Of a DNA stretch of 64,000 nucleotides, positions 1 through 12,260 are shown one piece after another. The notes under the pieces were generated by a model, which saw only the letters and a list, made by a program, of their open reading frames with translations, made no database searches and had not been told where the DNA came from. Position numbers and translations under genes: made by a program. This DNA is from Brachypodium distachyon (Eukaryota; Streptophyta; Magnoliopsida; Poales; Poaceae), in contig NC_016132.3 in the NCBI RefSeq assembly GCF_000005505.3, forward strand, positions 56,248,914 to 56,312,913, in the 5' to 3' direction. Numbering within the stretch: position 1 is the first letter of the stretch; the number at the start of each line of letters is the position of its first letter.

Positions 1-389
1 GCCCGCTCGGCGAAGCCTGGGTCGGCGAGGAACTGGTCCAGGGAGCCCATGGGCATCAGGTTCTCCAGGGTCGGCAAGCCACCGCCGGAGCCACCACCGG
101 CCTGCGGCGGCGGGTAGTGGTGGTGGAACTGCCCCATCATGGAGAGGTCGAGCTTGGGCGGCGGCGTGCCACCGTAGTGCGGCGAGATCCCGTGGAGAGC
201 GAGGCCCTCGGTCGCCGTCGAGTTGGACGCCGCCGGGGAGGAGACCATCGAGCCGAGCGCCGGGTCGAGGTGCGCCCCGGCGCCACGATGCGCGGGCGCG
301 TCCATGGACTGGTCCCAGTTGAGGTTCAGGAAGCACGACGGCGCCGTCGCTTGCGGCGGCGGCAGCTGGTCCGGCGGCCCGCAGTTCAT
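1..389 (-). CDS. bHLH transcription factor (CIB/bHLH49-62-78-like), N-terminal part only
   Basis: This is the first 129 codons of a gene that continues past the left edge. Translation from the ATG at 389 gives MNCGPPDQLPPPQ, then a FLNLNWDQSMD stretch near residues 20-30. After a Pro/His/Gly-rich segment it ends LMPMGSLDQFLADPGFAERA. A 'DPGFAERA' block ahead of the DNA-binding region is typical of the plant bHLH49/62/77/78 and CIB group, which are nuclear activators tied to growth and light signalling. The basic helix-loop-helix itself is not in the window, so the family call rests on this N-terminal signature only. No in-frame upstream ATG was found within about 100 bases. The region is strongly GC-rich, as first exons of grass genes often are. 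Confidence 0.6.
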   Translation of the reverse strand, partial: MNCGPPDQLPPPQATAPSCFLNLNWDQSMDAPAHRGAGAHLDPALGSMVSSPAASNSTATEGLALHGISPHYGGTPPPKLDLSMMGQFHHHYPPPQAGGGSGGGLPTLENLMPMGSLDQFLADPGFAER

Positions 390-729
390 CCCGTCGCCGG
401 CCGGAATCGCGCCAAGATCTGTGCAGCAAGCCCCGCAATTGCCCAGATGAATCCCGAGCACACTGGAGAAGAAGAACCCTCCTGGCGCTGACGACGAGGC
501 GAGACGCGAGACAGCCCCCAATCAAGCAAAGAAACGCGGGAGGCAAGTAGCGCAGCTGCCACCAAATCCCACTACGGGGCCGGAGATAAGGTCCGTCCGG
601 GAAGGTAAAGGCAGGAGCTTTTCGTGTGCGTGACAACGCAGGAGGGGGGGGGGGGGAAAGTGGGACGGCGAACAGTAAAGGAGTGGGAAAGAAGCACCTA
701 AAACAAAGCAAAAGCTTGCGCAGGCAAAA

Positions 730-770
<41 letters not shown>

Positions 771-900
771 CCTCAGCCTCTCAGCTCGACTCAACAACAA
801 GCAAGCGGGGCTGGTACTACTACTGGTAGCAGTAGAAGTAGAGGGAATTCCGAAGTAGAGGATGCAAGAGGGGCGGTATGTATATAGGTCCAGGATGGCA
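390..900 (-). promoter_or_regulatory. Promoter and 5' leader of the bHLH gene with TATA box and CT repeat
   Basis: On the minus strand CCTATATACATACC at about 876-888 is a good TATA box, placing transcription start near 850. The leader of roughly 450 bases then carries a long (CT) tract (plus-strand GA at 732-767) and a 13-base C run (plus-strand G at 644-656). CT-rich tracts close to the start site are common in plant core promoters. The exact start is inferred. Confidence 0.5.
732..767. repeat. (AG)18 microsatellite
   Basis: Uninterrupted AG dinucleotide run of 18 units inside the bHLH 5' leader. Such tracts are length-variable and may act as a CT-rich leader element in the transcript. Confidence 0.95.
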
Positions 901-3900
901 TGGGTCAAACTTGGATGGGGCTACGTGCATCATTCAGCTCAGCCTTTCCTGCCATGAAACAAGGAAGGAAGCTGGAGAGAAAAGCGCTGGGGAGATGCAG
1001 AGCTCATCTCATCTCTACTGGGGGAGCAGAGGTGGGGGAAAGGAAGGAAGGAAACAGAGAGTGTGGAGCGAAGAACCAAAGGGGATGATGATGATGCATT
1101 GCATTTTGCTTTGGCCCGGAGCTTCCTTCATCTCATCATCTGTGCTGTGCAAGCATTAAAAAAAGGGTCTGGAATTAACTATGGCAAGATTGGAGATGAT
1201 TTATTTTACATTTGTTCATGTTTTGTTTTCGATCCAAAGGGTATATTTAAAAATGGGAAGGGGAGGATGTGAAGGTGATGGTCCCTAAGCAGGGTTGCTG
1301 TTGCTTTGCTTGCCCATGGAATTGAGAGGATGAACCAATCATTAAATTTGTGAACAGGGGAAGGCCACAAGGGGACAGAGGATGCTTGGTAGTTTGGGTT
1401 GGATCCTACTACTGCTAGTTCCTAGCCAACGGAATAAAAACGTTTTTAATCATTATCTAATTTTTTTAGAATTCTCAGCATGGAGCAGTACGCAGCCCAT
1501 TGGATGGAACTACCCGGCGTGATTTGTTCTTGTGCGCCGCGAGAACTGTTCGAGGTTGATTGGGGTTTTTATCCCCTTCTGTTGGATGATATTTAGGGCC
1601 TTTGGAGCACTCCGTTTGGGTCTCTCCTCGCCATACTTTTCTCCGAATTTTTTGCTCCAATCCCCCCCCCCCCCCCCCCCTCTTTTTGCTATGCTGAATT
1701 GCTATCAATTAAAGCTTCCATTGTGTAATAAAATCTTTTGCATGGAGACAAATGTCGATGGTACTTGTGAAACAGAGGCATGCGATTTAAGGGAAAGAAG
1801 AAGAAGGTGTACGAGCATGCAAATGGCATGGAATACGAAGGCCGGTCGAGCGTGAGAGGTATTATGATTGGCCTTGCGAGATTTGTTCAACACATGTGCT
1901 CATGAGACGTGAATACTCGTACTGTACGACACATCCACACTAATGACAGCATTGAAGCCACAGTATAGTGTGGACGCCTCACACCACACCCCCACTTGCT
2001 GTTGCCGCTATATCGTACTATAACACAAATCATCTGCAGATGTGAAAATTGCGTCGAATTTAGAATTTACAAATGGACGATCAAGACAGGATCAACACCC
2101 TTAATTAGAAACAGATCAATTATTAGTTTAACTCCATTTATCAACTCAATGATGATGTGAAGCAGCAGCGAAGTAGTACTCCAATTTTTTCTGTCACGCT
2201 CAGTGTACGTTCCATATATAGCCACGGGAATCCCGTACGAAAAGCAAATTTTCCATTCACGTCCTAAGACAATGTATATCTGCTGACACAGGAGCTTGCT
2301 AATTCAAGCTTCGAGGAATGCGATTAGAGACAGTTCGTCGATGATCAGTAGTACGTACACAGCCAAGCACTCAACTCAACAGACAAGTGCTAGTGGAGAT
2401 TTTTTTTTTCTTCAGGTGCCCCAGACATCTGATCGATCGATCTACCTCGAGCGCAATGCAAAGTTGCAAACGCTATAAAAAATAATCAGATGCTGCTAAT
2501 GACTGATCAGGACCATCCGTTTCTGCGTGGGATGGGGTCATTGGCCGGATTTGCCCAGGCAGCGCCCCAAAGGACGCAAAATGTCTTGGAATCGCCTAGT
2601 ACAGCGGATGTACGTATGCAAAGTGTGGTAGGGTAAACCCAACAGTGAACCCCCCATCCTCCTTGTCTGGAAATGATAAAATCTTTACGGGCAAGTCACC
2701 CGGGAGGGGAAAGGCGAGGCCATTCGTGTTCGCTTCCGCTGCACTCCTCTTTGCTCTTTTTTTTTGTTGCTTTTCACGGATCGATTAGCCCTGCTATATG
2801 GTACAGAAAAATGCTTTCTTAGCTTTGGGGGTTTAGGAACTGATGGGAATATGGGATAGAAGGCAGTGTACACGCCTAGCGCACGGCTGAGATTTCATTT
2901 CACCGAGGTTTTTAGTAGTAGGAGCCAGTCCATCATTTTCCACGCGGAAAAACCTCCCACGCTGCAAAAAGGGCATAGGATTTTTTTTTGGTTTTTTTTT
3001 CGGGAACGGGGAAGACCCCGGTCTCTGCATCTTGCTAATGAACTGATGGAGCTGGTCCACGTTAGCAGATTTGGTAGCCAGCAATTGTTTGTTAATTTTG
3101 TTGAGTTTCAGTGCGTTGAAAATGCTTATCTCCAATGTTATAGAAGTTCAATTTTAGGTATATGCAGTATAAATTCGTACGCACATTTATATTTGTTTCT
3201 CTGAGCTTAAAGAGAAAAATATAATCAAAATCCTACTGTTGATTTCCTTAAATTAAGCTTTTGAGTCGGCTGACTAGAGTTCTGTTAAATTTCAATCATG
3301 TGTGTTCCCGAAACGTCCTGAATTGAAGTCACGGGAATGGTCCTGAACATTGGCACCACATTTTCCGCAACGACGAAGAAAAAACGTCCGAAGCCGACTT
3401 GCTGGGGCTTGACTCGTACGTCCTCCCTCCTCCTAAAATTCTGAGGCATGAAGGCCGTCGAGGCAGTTGTTAATTAAAGATCTCGTGTCAATTTTCTACT
3501 AGCTGCTAGGAAGGAGAGGGATGAACTGGAGAAAGCCGATTTCTTCTCCGGCTTAATGAATTTTAAAATGTCCCTGATAGAAATGGAACTGATCCACCGT
3601 CTCAAAACCAATGGGATGGATCGGACAAAACCGTGGACTGACGTGCTTGCCTTTTTCCTTGGCGCTGATGGGACGGCTCGGAGGGTTCATAGCCTGAGCT
3701 GGCAAAGCCCGCATACACAACATTGCTGCTAGCGGTGATTTTTAATTTTCTACACTTGCACTTCAGTTCTCTTTGCTGTTCTTCCAGTTCTGTTTGTGTA
3801 GCCTGCAAACACGCGCAGATGCAGATGGGAATTTGAAACTGGCGCATGCAGAACGGCCTGCCTAGGCCTGAACTGAAGTGCGCTCTGTCAGCTCTCGTAC

Positions 3901-6900
3901 TAAAATTAAGTGTCGCCGGCCGGTTAAATGGTTTAATTATGCTCCAAATGCAAACACTAGCTTGCACCTAACAGTTTGGCAGCTAATTGTGTTCTTCAGA
4001 GATGCGCGGCTTACTCTAATCGCCGGCCTCGGGATCGCTGCTGACAGTCACATGCTTGCTGTTGAGGCCAGCACAAAATAATATACAGGGAAAGGGATTT
4101 ACAGAGAAAGAGAGGACACTAGACAATCAGACATACTGTATCTCCCTGAAATGGAAGGAAGTGACTGCAACCAATGAACCCATCGATCTCCTAAAGCTAC
4201 TGCCAATTAGTCCTTCATTAATTAACTAACCCAGCTCTGATTTTAACTCCCCCTCTCTCTTCCAGTGGACTTTTACTAGTAGTATAATTTTAACTTCTGA
4301 TTTGGAGTCGGGAGACGATCGAGGCCACGATACAGAAATCCTCTGGTACGACAACACTGCCGGGTAGAGTAGGTGTTTCAGTGTGGAGGGTAAGCGAGGA
4401 CCATTAATTTAGCAAGCATGCTTGCAGCCCCCCTTGATGCATATGACTCCCACGAAGTTCCATCCTCTGAAAAAGCCGACACAAAGAAACGCTTAATCGC
4501 ACCAAACAAAACGTGCTACGGGAGCATAAGAATGTGTTGGATCGATCCATGCCATGGCTGCCGGGCATATAACCGGGACCATATATACATGGCCCTAGCT
4601 CCTTTATGAGTTGCTGCTGGTGCTGGTGTAAACCGTGTAGTACTACTACTGATCATATAGTTTGCTCCGGCCTTTGGTTGCAAGCAAAGGAAGAGCGATC
4701 CTTATCGCCTTATCGGAGGAGCAGGCCGGGACGGAGGGTGGTTAACTGGTTAGTTGTTGGTTAACATCTCCGTGGCAATCATTTGGACCCGGAAAGGCCA
4801 GCAGGAAAAATAATTAGATAGGATTGAATTGAGTCGAGTTGAGCGACAGAGTGAGAGGTGAATGCGGCTCGCCGACGCCGGAGTGAGCCACAAGCAAGGC
4901 AAGGCCGCAACGAGTGCTGGGCTCCAAGGAGAACAGGGGAGGTAGTAGTAGGACTTTAGTGGTAGCCGCTTGATATAAAATTGGGTTTGCTTTTTTAATC
5001 AGACATGGTAGTTTTCTTGGAGTTGATGCCAGCTTATACTCCTATATAGGGAGTGGAGTACAATTCGTTTAGTTTGTGATTAGTTTAAGCGTAGATACTA
5101 CATCCATGGGTGCACTAGTATATTGTACCCCACGAGAGTGTTAATTTATCATGCATGTATATGGGGTTTAAACTTGGGGAATCGATCTGACCCCCCGTCG
5201 ATCGTGCTTCTAACACACCGGGAGGAAACCGTTGCCGATTTGTTTTATCGATCAAAGGCGTTTGTGGTATAAAACTAGTACGACGACGTCTTGATGATCC
5301 CACATTTCTTTGCCGAAAACTTGGCTTCGGTCTCCATCCTTGGCTGGTCAAGGCTGGTTTCTCTCGCCTTTGCCGGCAAATTAACCATCAATCCCTCCCT
5401 CGTTGCGACCCAGCTGTTCCGCTGATGCTTACGTCCAGTACATGGACTTTCTTGGGCTTGTGCTCTCAGAACTGCGAGACTCTATACTCGTGACACTCGA
5501 TAATAAAAATGACTGTGTGTATCAATTGAAAAATGGCTGTGATGCGAGGCCGATGTTTTCTTCTTTTTCGAAAAAAGCATGCGTGAAGCTCGGTTTGGAT
5601 TATCTTTGCAACTTGCAAGGGCGCACGAAGGCGACTGAGGAGCAAGCTTAATCATCATCATCATAGCCTATTATATCCTTGCCTGCGTATAATTGGGCTT
5701 GGATCTGGGTTTTATTCGTGGTACGTGGCACTTCCACAACAGGCCAGGCCAGGCATGCAACAACAGAGCATCTGAACTCAGCACATAAAGGTTCGCCCTA
5801 GACGTAGGAGGGGATTAGGGAGGGGGTCTGCAGTAGTAGCAGTAGAGTGCATTAGACAAGACTCGCATAGTACCACCACCTTTGTAGCATCGCATAGCTC
5901 TTAGTCTTAAACCTAGCTGCTACAACAATTTTTTTCAATAAAAAAGCTAGTACAACAATCAATCCTAGGTACTACGCACAGTAAAAAAGTATTCACGGAG
6001 ATTCTCACTTTTATTTTCTTTCTCTCTTTCTCTGGTGCTCTGCAAAAAGTCGAGCTACGTACGTCTTCATCAAAGTAAAAAAAAAACTCAAGCTACATGC
6101 TTACATGCATGTTATCCTCACGTACTCGTAGTAAAAAAAACGTATTTATGCGCTACGTACTCATCAAGTACACAGCTACGAGCTACCGCCTACTACCAGG
6201 CTACCACGGACCACCACCCGGCGTCCCGGCCACGTTGATTCGGGCCCACACGGCAGCGAAAGCAACTGTACATCCATACGTAGTACAGCCGGGTCAAGAT
6301 ACAGTAGATTCCCTCTCTGCTTGGCAGGAAACTGAGTGAGTGACTACTGAATTGCGTGCATGGATGCAGTCTTTGCAGAGAGTAGAGGAGGAGGGGTACT
6401 CCGTCCCCGGCTTTTGGGTCTGAAATTAACCCAGCAATCTGAAAAGGGACCTTGGATCGTAGCTCGATCCGAGCCAGCCAAATTGATTTGACTCCACCAA
6501 CCGCCCCCCCGGCCGCCGCTTGTCGTCCTGTCACTGTGCCACGCTCACGTGTGTCTTGGAAAATTTGGGGGAGCATTTTGAGACCTCCGTCGTCGGCCGG
6601 AGTTTTAATTTTACCGCCTGCTGTGAAACTGCACCTACCGACAGATAGTAAAAACAAACATTTGCCAATGAGCTTATGAGCTGTGTTTGTTGACATTGTG
6701 GAAAAGACAGAGAGAAAAGGGAAAGGGAGAAATTCGCAGCGCCATCCGCGAGAGAATTTTTATTTGGCAAAACATTTGGTGCTCTGCAAAGCTTCTGTCT
6801 GAAACTCTGAATAGCCAGGCCACCGGCGTTTGATCCACCCGTCTTCTCTCCCTTTAGCAATACGGAAATAAATCCTCGGCTGGAAAAAAGGAAGGGGGCA

Positions 6901-9900
6901 TTCTTCACTGTAGTGTCAGGCAGGCAGGATCGACGCTGCAACCTCCCGATCCCTGCCATTGTCGATTCGCCATAAATCACGTCATCCCAATATCAATCGA
7001 GCTACACCGCCTGATTTGTTTGCGTAGCGAAAGCCGAAAGGAAAACAACACTGTTTGATGTGATCCTTTCTTGTTTTGGGACGGGATCAGATCGATCATT
7101 CTGGCTATTCGGATCTGAGTTTGTCTTTCATGGCCGCATATTAATTTCAGGGAGAAAAAATAAAATAAAATAAAAGAGTCGGTTGATTGGAATTACATAA
7201 ATAAATTCAGCTGAGCTTGCTTCCACTTGTTGGTGTGTCATGGACGAGAGAACAGATCGAAATCGATCGACGTTGAAGCCACATTATACTCATAGTTAAT
7301 GATCTCCCTCTGCCAAGGGACGCCGACATGCCAGGTACGCAGAGGCCAATTTCTAATCAATTCCCTGGCATACTTTAGAGTAGAGTTCAGAGACGAAAAG
7401 CAGACGAATTTTTGTAATGGGGATGTCGCCCTTGCTCCAACACCTGTCCATCGGCATCTTTCTGCGTACGCCTTTGACAAACTCTCCTTGCCAATTGGTT
7501 ACAGCTGCTCCGTTCTGAATCCCAGATCTGGAATGGAACCTTTCGTTCCTGTAAATAATGTGTAGAATGGTACTAGTACTGTCTTGTTTCAACCATTCCC
7601 TGCTCCTAATTTAAAAGAACACTGTGCCATGGGGTTGTGAGCTGCTAGCTTAATGAGTTGTGTTGGATGCATGCATGCATGCAACTCGTTACTGAAACCT
7701 GTTATGTCTGTCTTGTGTTGGTCAACATTATCAACACTGATTGCAGGGTAATCTATTTATCTACTGTTTATATCATGAAGCCATCACGACCGTCAACACG
7801 GGTAAAAAAAATTGAATAGACCTTTCATCCCGCGTGAATAAGTTTGTAACAAACACAACTCTTACTCTCATCACTGTATAGCTGCGCATACCTTGGGCCA
7901 GCCCGGGTTTCCGGTCGGGCTTCGTAAAGCTGGCAACAAATGCAAATCCCTGAACGTAGGTAACACTTTTTTGGCATTAAAGTGTATTAAGTAATCATTT
8001 TTGAGGTATAAAATGATTTATTATAACTATTTTGTCTAAAAAACTAATTTTAATATTTCAACTCTTTTTAGTACCGGGCTTTGGACCGACTAGAGCCCAA
8101 GCCCGGCCCTGGGTGTTAGGCCAAGCAGCCCATCGTCAGGCCTAGGATACTGAATACAACTCTATATTACATATGAATTTGATTTGCTAAAAAAAGAATT
8201 TGAAATAAAAAAGAAAACATATAGTGGGTTTCCCAAGGACAAATCTAGGAAGGTGTAGATCAACAAAATCCTCATATTCTAAAAATTTAGCACAAAAAAG
8301 ATCCTACCGTAAAACTTTAACTAAATCTTATCCCCTTGCTTCATGCCAATCATTTTGGTGTTGAACTGACTAGGTTAACTCCATATAGTTCGGCGTTTAA
8401 AAAACTTAGCAATTTCATGAGCAATTGACGTTTTAAAAAACCATCGATTTCACCTCTGAAGATGTTGATTGCTATTGCTAAGTTTTTTCTTTTTTCAATG
8501 CGAAGTCATATGGTGTTAACCTTGTCATGATGGCATTGAGCAAATGGCTCATATGTGGTTAAAGTGTCCCGCTAAAGATATTTTTGTTGAACCTTTAGAA
8601 GAAAGTTATCTTCATCGATGCACACTCAAAGAAAACTAACAATAGACGTTGTATTGGCAACATATGGCAATGCTAGTGTGAGGGTGAAAAAAGGAAATGC
8701 CAAGCTGTATGGACGTAATAACTGACTGAAGAACAATGCCAAATAGGACTACATTTTAGCACAGCGAATTTGCCCACAAAATTTGAGTTTTGCATTTAAT
8801 CCCCTACATGTCTTGAAGCTAGCATAAGAAAAAAAAAGTGCAAACACAAAATTTTCGTTAAAGTTACTTAGAAAATCTAACCGCTCCAATGCATGGGCCA
8901 CGCCACAAGTTCTTTCTGAATAAACAACAGATGGAACCCTCAGCCAACAAGATTTTTTTTAACACGACAACAGTTTAACAATTTCCCTCCACTTGTCAAT
9001 GATTGCCTCGGGTTCCGCAGAGAGCTGATGATCTTATCAGCAACTCAGCGTGATCAGAAACCAACAAATATCTGTAATATCTCATCTCCCGTGCCATGTG
9101 GGATTATGCCGCGCTGGTCGATCGATCGATCGGGTCAGGGCAGGGAGTGCGACTGACTAACCCCAAAAATTGATAATCGAGTTCTAGTGTGCAGACGCGC
9201 CGCCGGGTCAAGATCTAACCACCGCCATGCATCGAGCGCCACCTTCCAGTTCCAGATTGCATCTCCAGCCAGGGCTCTCGACACCGGCTAGATGGATCGT
9301 TTATTCGTATCACTCTAGATATTACATTTGGGGATCGATCAACACCTCGTTGATCTGCCTTCCGTGTGGCATTGTTTGGCACTAGTAAGGCCAAAACAGT
9401 TTTGTTTCCAACTTCAAATTTCCCGTAGGAGTCGAATTGCTTCTCCTCGCTGATCTCGTGTTGGAACAGTGGATTTTAAACTGCCAAGAGAGTTGCTGAT
9501 TAATCAAGAAAAAGTACTACTGACAGAGGATTTCCGTGTAGTGTAGTACTTACTCCTATATAGTCTTCTCCCGACACCGTTGCTGGATCTAATCCTGTAT
9601 TCCTGTCCCGTCCAGTCCACCCAGGAGCCTGTGCTTTTACAACTCATCACAGCTTTGCTTAGCTAGCTAGGCACACATCAAACACAGTGACTCAAGATTC
9701 AAATTAAACAATCAATGGGGCTTTGTTGGTGTTATACTATCTTAGCAGCTTTTAGTTAAGTTGGTGAAAGGAGCATCCATGCAGCACGCACCAGTACACC
9801 ACTGCTGATGATGTGGAAGGCAAAAAGGCGAGGATGCTTTTTACCGGTGTCTTTCACTGACACCTCCACACTGATCCCCCGGTAACATGGGTTCCAATCA

Positions 9901-10567
9901 TTGAGATAACAGGGGAGAGAGATAAAAATTAGTAGTACCTCAGTAGAAAGTGTCAGTACTAGTGCTGATGCTGATGCTGTATAATTATTGGGTAAGCAAG
10001 GGGGGTAGGCTGCTGGTAGGTGCATGGGGTTAAATAGGGGAGAATCGCAGTACACATCCATCTGACTATAGTGCAGAGCTGAGGAGGAGGAGGAGGACAA
10101 GTGACATGGAATTGGACAGAGATATCATTGGGACTTGTTTCACTGCAGGAGGCAATGGTGTTGTAGACGGTAGGTCCTCCTTTCCTCGGTGGCCAGGGAA
10201 GGCATGTATGTATGCAAGACAGGGCAGGGCATCATCACCAATCAATCAGGGCTGGTAGAGTAGAGTGAGAAACCCCAGTAGCCCAGCAGTAGTAGTATCT
10301 ATGCCCAGCTCAGCTCAGCTCAGCAGCTCTGATCCTATCGGTAAGAGAACACAACTCAGCGATACTGTGACCCCACGAGTACGTACTACTACGTACGCAG
10401 GCAGAAGAGAACATGCAAATGCAGGGATGGAGGCCAGTAGTACAGTCCAGTCAACACTCAAACACAGCCGCTTCGTTTCACTGTCCTTTCAGAGATGCTG
10501 TCAGCGAATGGCTCTCTCTTCAAGCAAAACCTCGCCAGAAAATACAGTATCGAGGCATTCCTGGATT
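901..10567. other. Long gene-poor region upstream of the bHLH gene
   Basis: Almost 9.7 kb with no gene I can support. Open frames here are short, show no domain and do not chain through splice sites. The DNA is moderately AT-rich with simple runs (poly-C at 1662, GCATGCATGCATGCA near 7670, repeated CGATCGAT near 9120). At 7890-8150 lie GCCCGGG-rich patches that resemble worn ends of hAT-like elements, but I could not define boundaries. Distal regulatory DNA of the bHLH gene may be present; nothing in the sequence proves it. Confidence 0.5.
1662..1680. repeat. Poly-C homopolymer (19 bases)
   Basis: Uninterrupted run of 19 C. It lies in intergenic DNA and is a likely site of length polymorphism or sequencing error. 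Confidence 0.9.
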
Positions 10568-10979
10568 GAACTATTGAGTTAACTAAATATAAATTAAATA
10601 ATTATATCATTAGAAAGTTATTTTGATAACGTATCTAATATCTAATGGTGTATTTTTTGTTTAGAAACATACATATTTAATTAATCAAATTGAGAATTTA
10701 GGAATGCATGCGTGTCTCATACTCCCTCCATTTCACAAAGAATGGCACCCACGCTTTTCGAGGTGAAAGTTTGATCAACGATTAGACCAATTGTATGTAA
10801 ATTATATGTTACAAATTTTATATCGTTGGAAAGGTTTTTGAAATACGAATCCAATGATATAATTTTTGTAACACATAAGCCTCAAATCATTAGTCTAATT
10901 GTTGGTCAAAACAAAATCTTAAAATGCGTGCGTGCCATTCTTTGTGAAATGGAGGGAGTATTATGAGACGGAGGGAGTA
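10568..10979. mobile_element. Stowaway-like MITE interrupted by a second Stowaway
   Basis: The outer element is AT-rich and ends on the right with ATGAGACGGAGGGAGTA (10963-10979). Its matching inner sequence GCGTGTCTCATA stops at 10721, where a complete second element has inserted at a TA. The left end of the outer element is not clear and may be truncated. Confidence 0.55.
10720..10960. mobile_element. Stowaway MITE (inner, complete)
   Basis: About 240 bp. It begins TACTCCCTCCATTTCACAAA and ends with the inverted match GTGAAATGGAGGGAGTA. The inverted repeat continues inward (AATGGCACCCACGC... against GCGTGCGTGCCATT). TA target preference and terminal CTCCCTCC define the grass Stowaway group (Tc1/Mariner-derived). 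Confidence 0.88.
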
Positions 10980-12260
10980 GTTTTCCTTCCTCGCAGGAAG
11001 CCAGGAAGGAAGAACACATGTCCAAAGTCATTGTTTTCTCCCGTTTGCACTTGAGCAAGCAACCTCCTCGCCTGAAAACCCTGCCAGAAAATGCAGCTGA
11101 CACAGTAGTACTATCACTACTCAAAAGTATTCTCCGTCCAGCTTTGCTCTTTCACCAGCTAATTCTCATTTTCCTTGCAGCAATAGAATCATGTCCAAGA
11201 TTCATTTCCTTTCTTTTTGTGTGTGCCCGTTACAGTTTAAGCGAAATTGCTGATGCCGACGCGTAGTACAGTTGCAGTACAGGGAGCGGCGGTGCACGGT
11301 TGACGGCCGGACACGGGGGAGACCGGGGGAGTGAAAAGGAAAGCAAACGGCATGTTTTGTCCCTTCTCCACGACGAGACGTGACGTGCGTCTCCCGGAAG
11401 AGAGACACAGCGCCGCGAGATTTTCGTCGATTGATCCGATTACCAGATCCCCAGCCGCTAGCAGATTTTCGGTCCAGAGATCTAAGCGACGCAAAACCCT
11501 GCACGGGCCTCGGACGATGTGCGTGCAGTACTTTGCTCGCTGCTAGTCGTCGAGACGTCGTCGTCACAAGGGTGCGGAGCGAACAGCATATGTGCAATGC
11601 CGCAGGAATGAACAAGTGAAAAGTTCACAGTGTAACAAACAAACAGAGAACTACAGATGTTATTGCTTGACGGCGCTGCTGTAGCCTGGGTACCGCCGCT
11701 GCTGCCGTGGATGCACAATTGCACAGGGCCCGGCCGGCTGCTGTGTTTATATTCCTGTTGCGGCGATGACAAAACGAATGGGTTCAGATTTCAGACAGGC
11801 ACTCTGCCCGGTGTGTTTGTGTGTACACTGTGGCTTCTTCAGGAGGGCTTGATCCATGATTGAAAGAAAAGCTCGTGTTGATGGTCTGGTACGCAGGCCG
11901 CGTGACATCATGGTTACGTCCTATGAGGTCCACAAAAATTGCTGCAACAACAGTTACTGTACTACCTCGAACCAGTATCAACCAGTATTCATTCTTCAGC
12001 AATCATTACACGTTCGAGTTATACGGAAGAAGACGCTGTTTGTTAACAGCTGGAGACTGATCCAACAAGGGCGCCTCTGTGTTATTACCATCAAGAGAGA
12101 TAAAAGTGCTGTGTGCGGCGGAGTACATGAACAGTAAGCTAGTCAGTGGGATCATCCCTTGGTATACAATCTAAAAACAAGCCTGTAAACTTCTAACTGA
12201 CGGACACGCAATGCAGCACGGTTTGTGAAGCAGCGACAGAAGTCCAACTTGTTCCATGTA
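10980..12260. other. Intergenic region downstream of the FKBP gene
   Basis: About 1.3 kb between the Stowaway pair and the FKBP stop codon. GC-rich patches near 11280-11560 give overlapping open frames on both strands, but none has a recognisable domain or a spliced continuation. Part of the right end will be the FKBP 3' UTR. Confidence 0.5.

Noticed and set aside
6193..6980. Two minus-strand frames of 149-167 codons
   Set aside because: No domain, no splice continuation and no codon pattern unlike the surrounding intergenic DNA.
7890..8160. Possible hAT-type element with GCCCGGGCT and CCCGGCCCTGGG ends
   Set aside because: The two GC-rich patches are not convincingly inverted and no target duplication was found, so no element is called.
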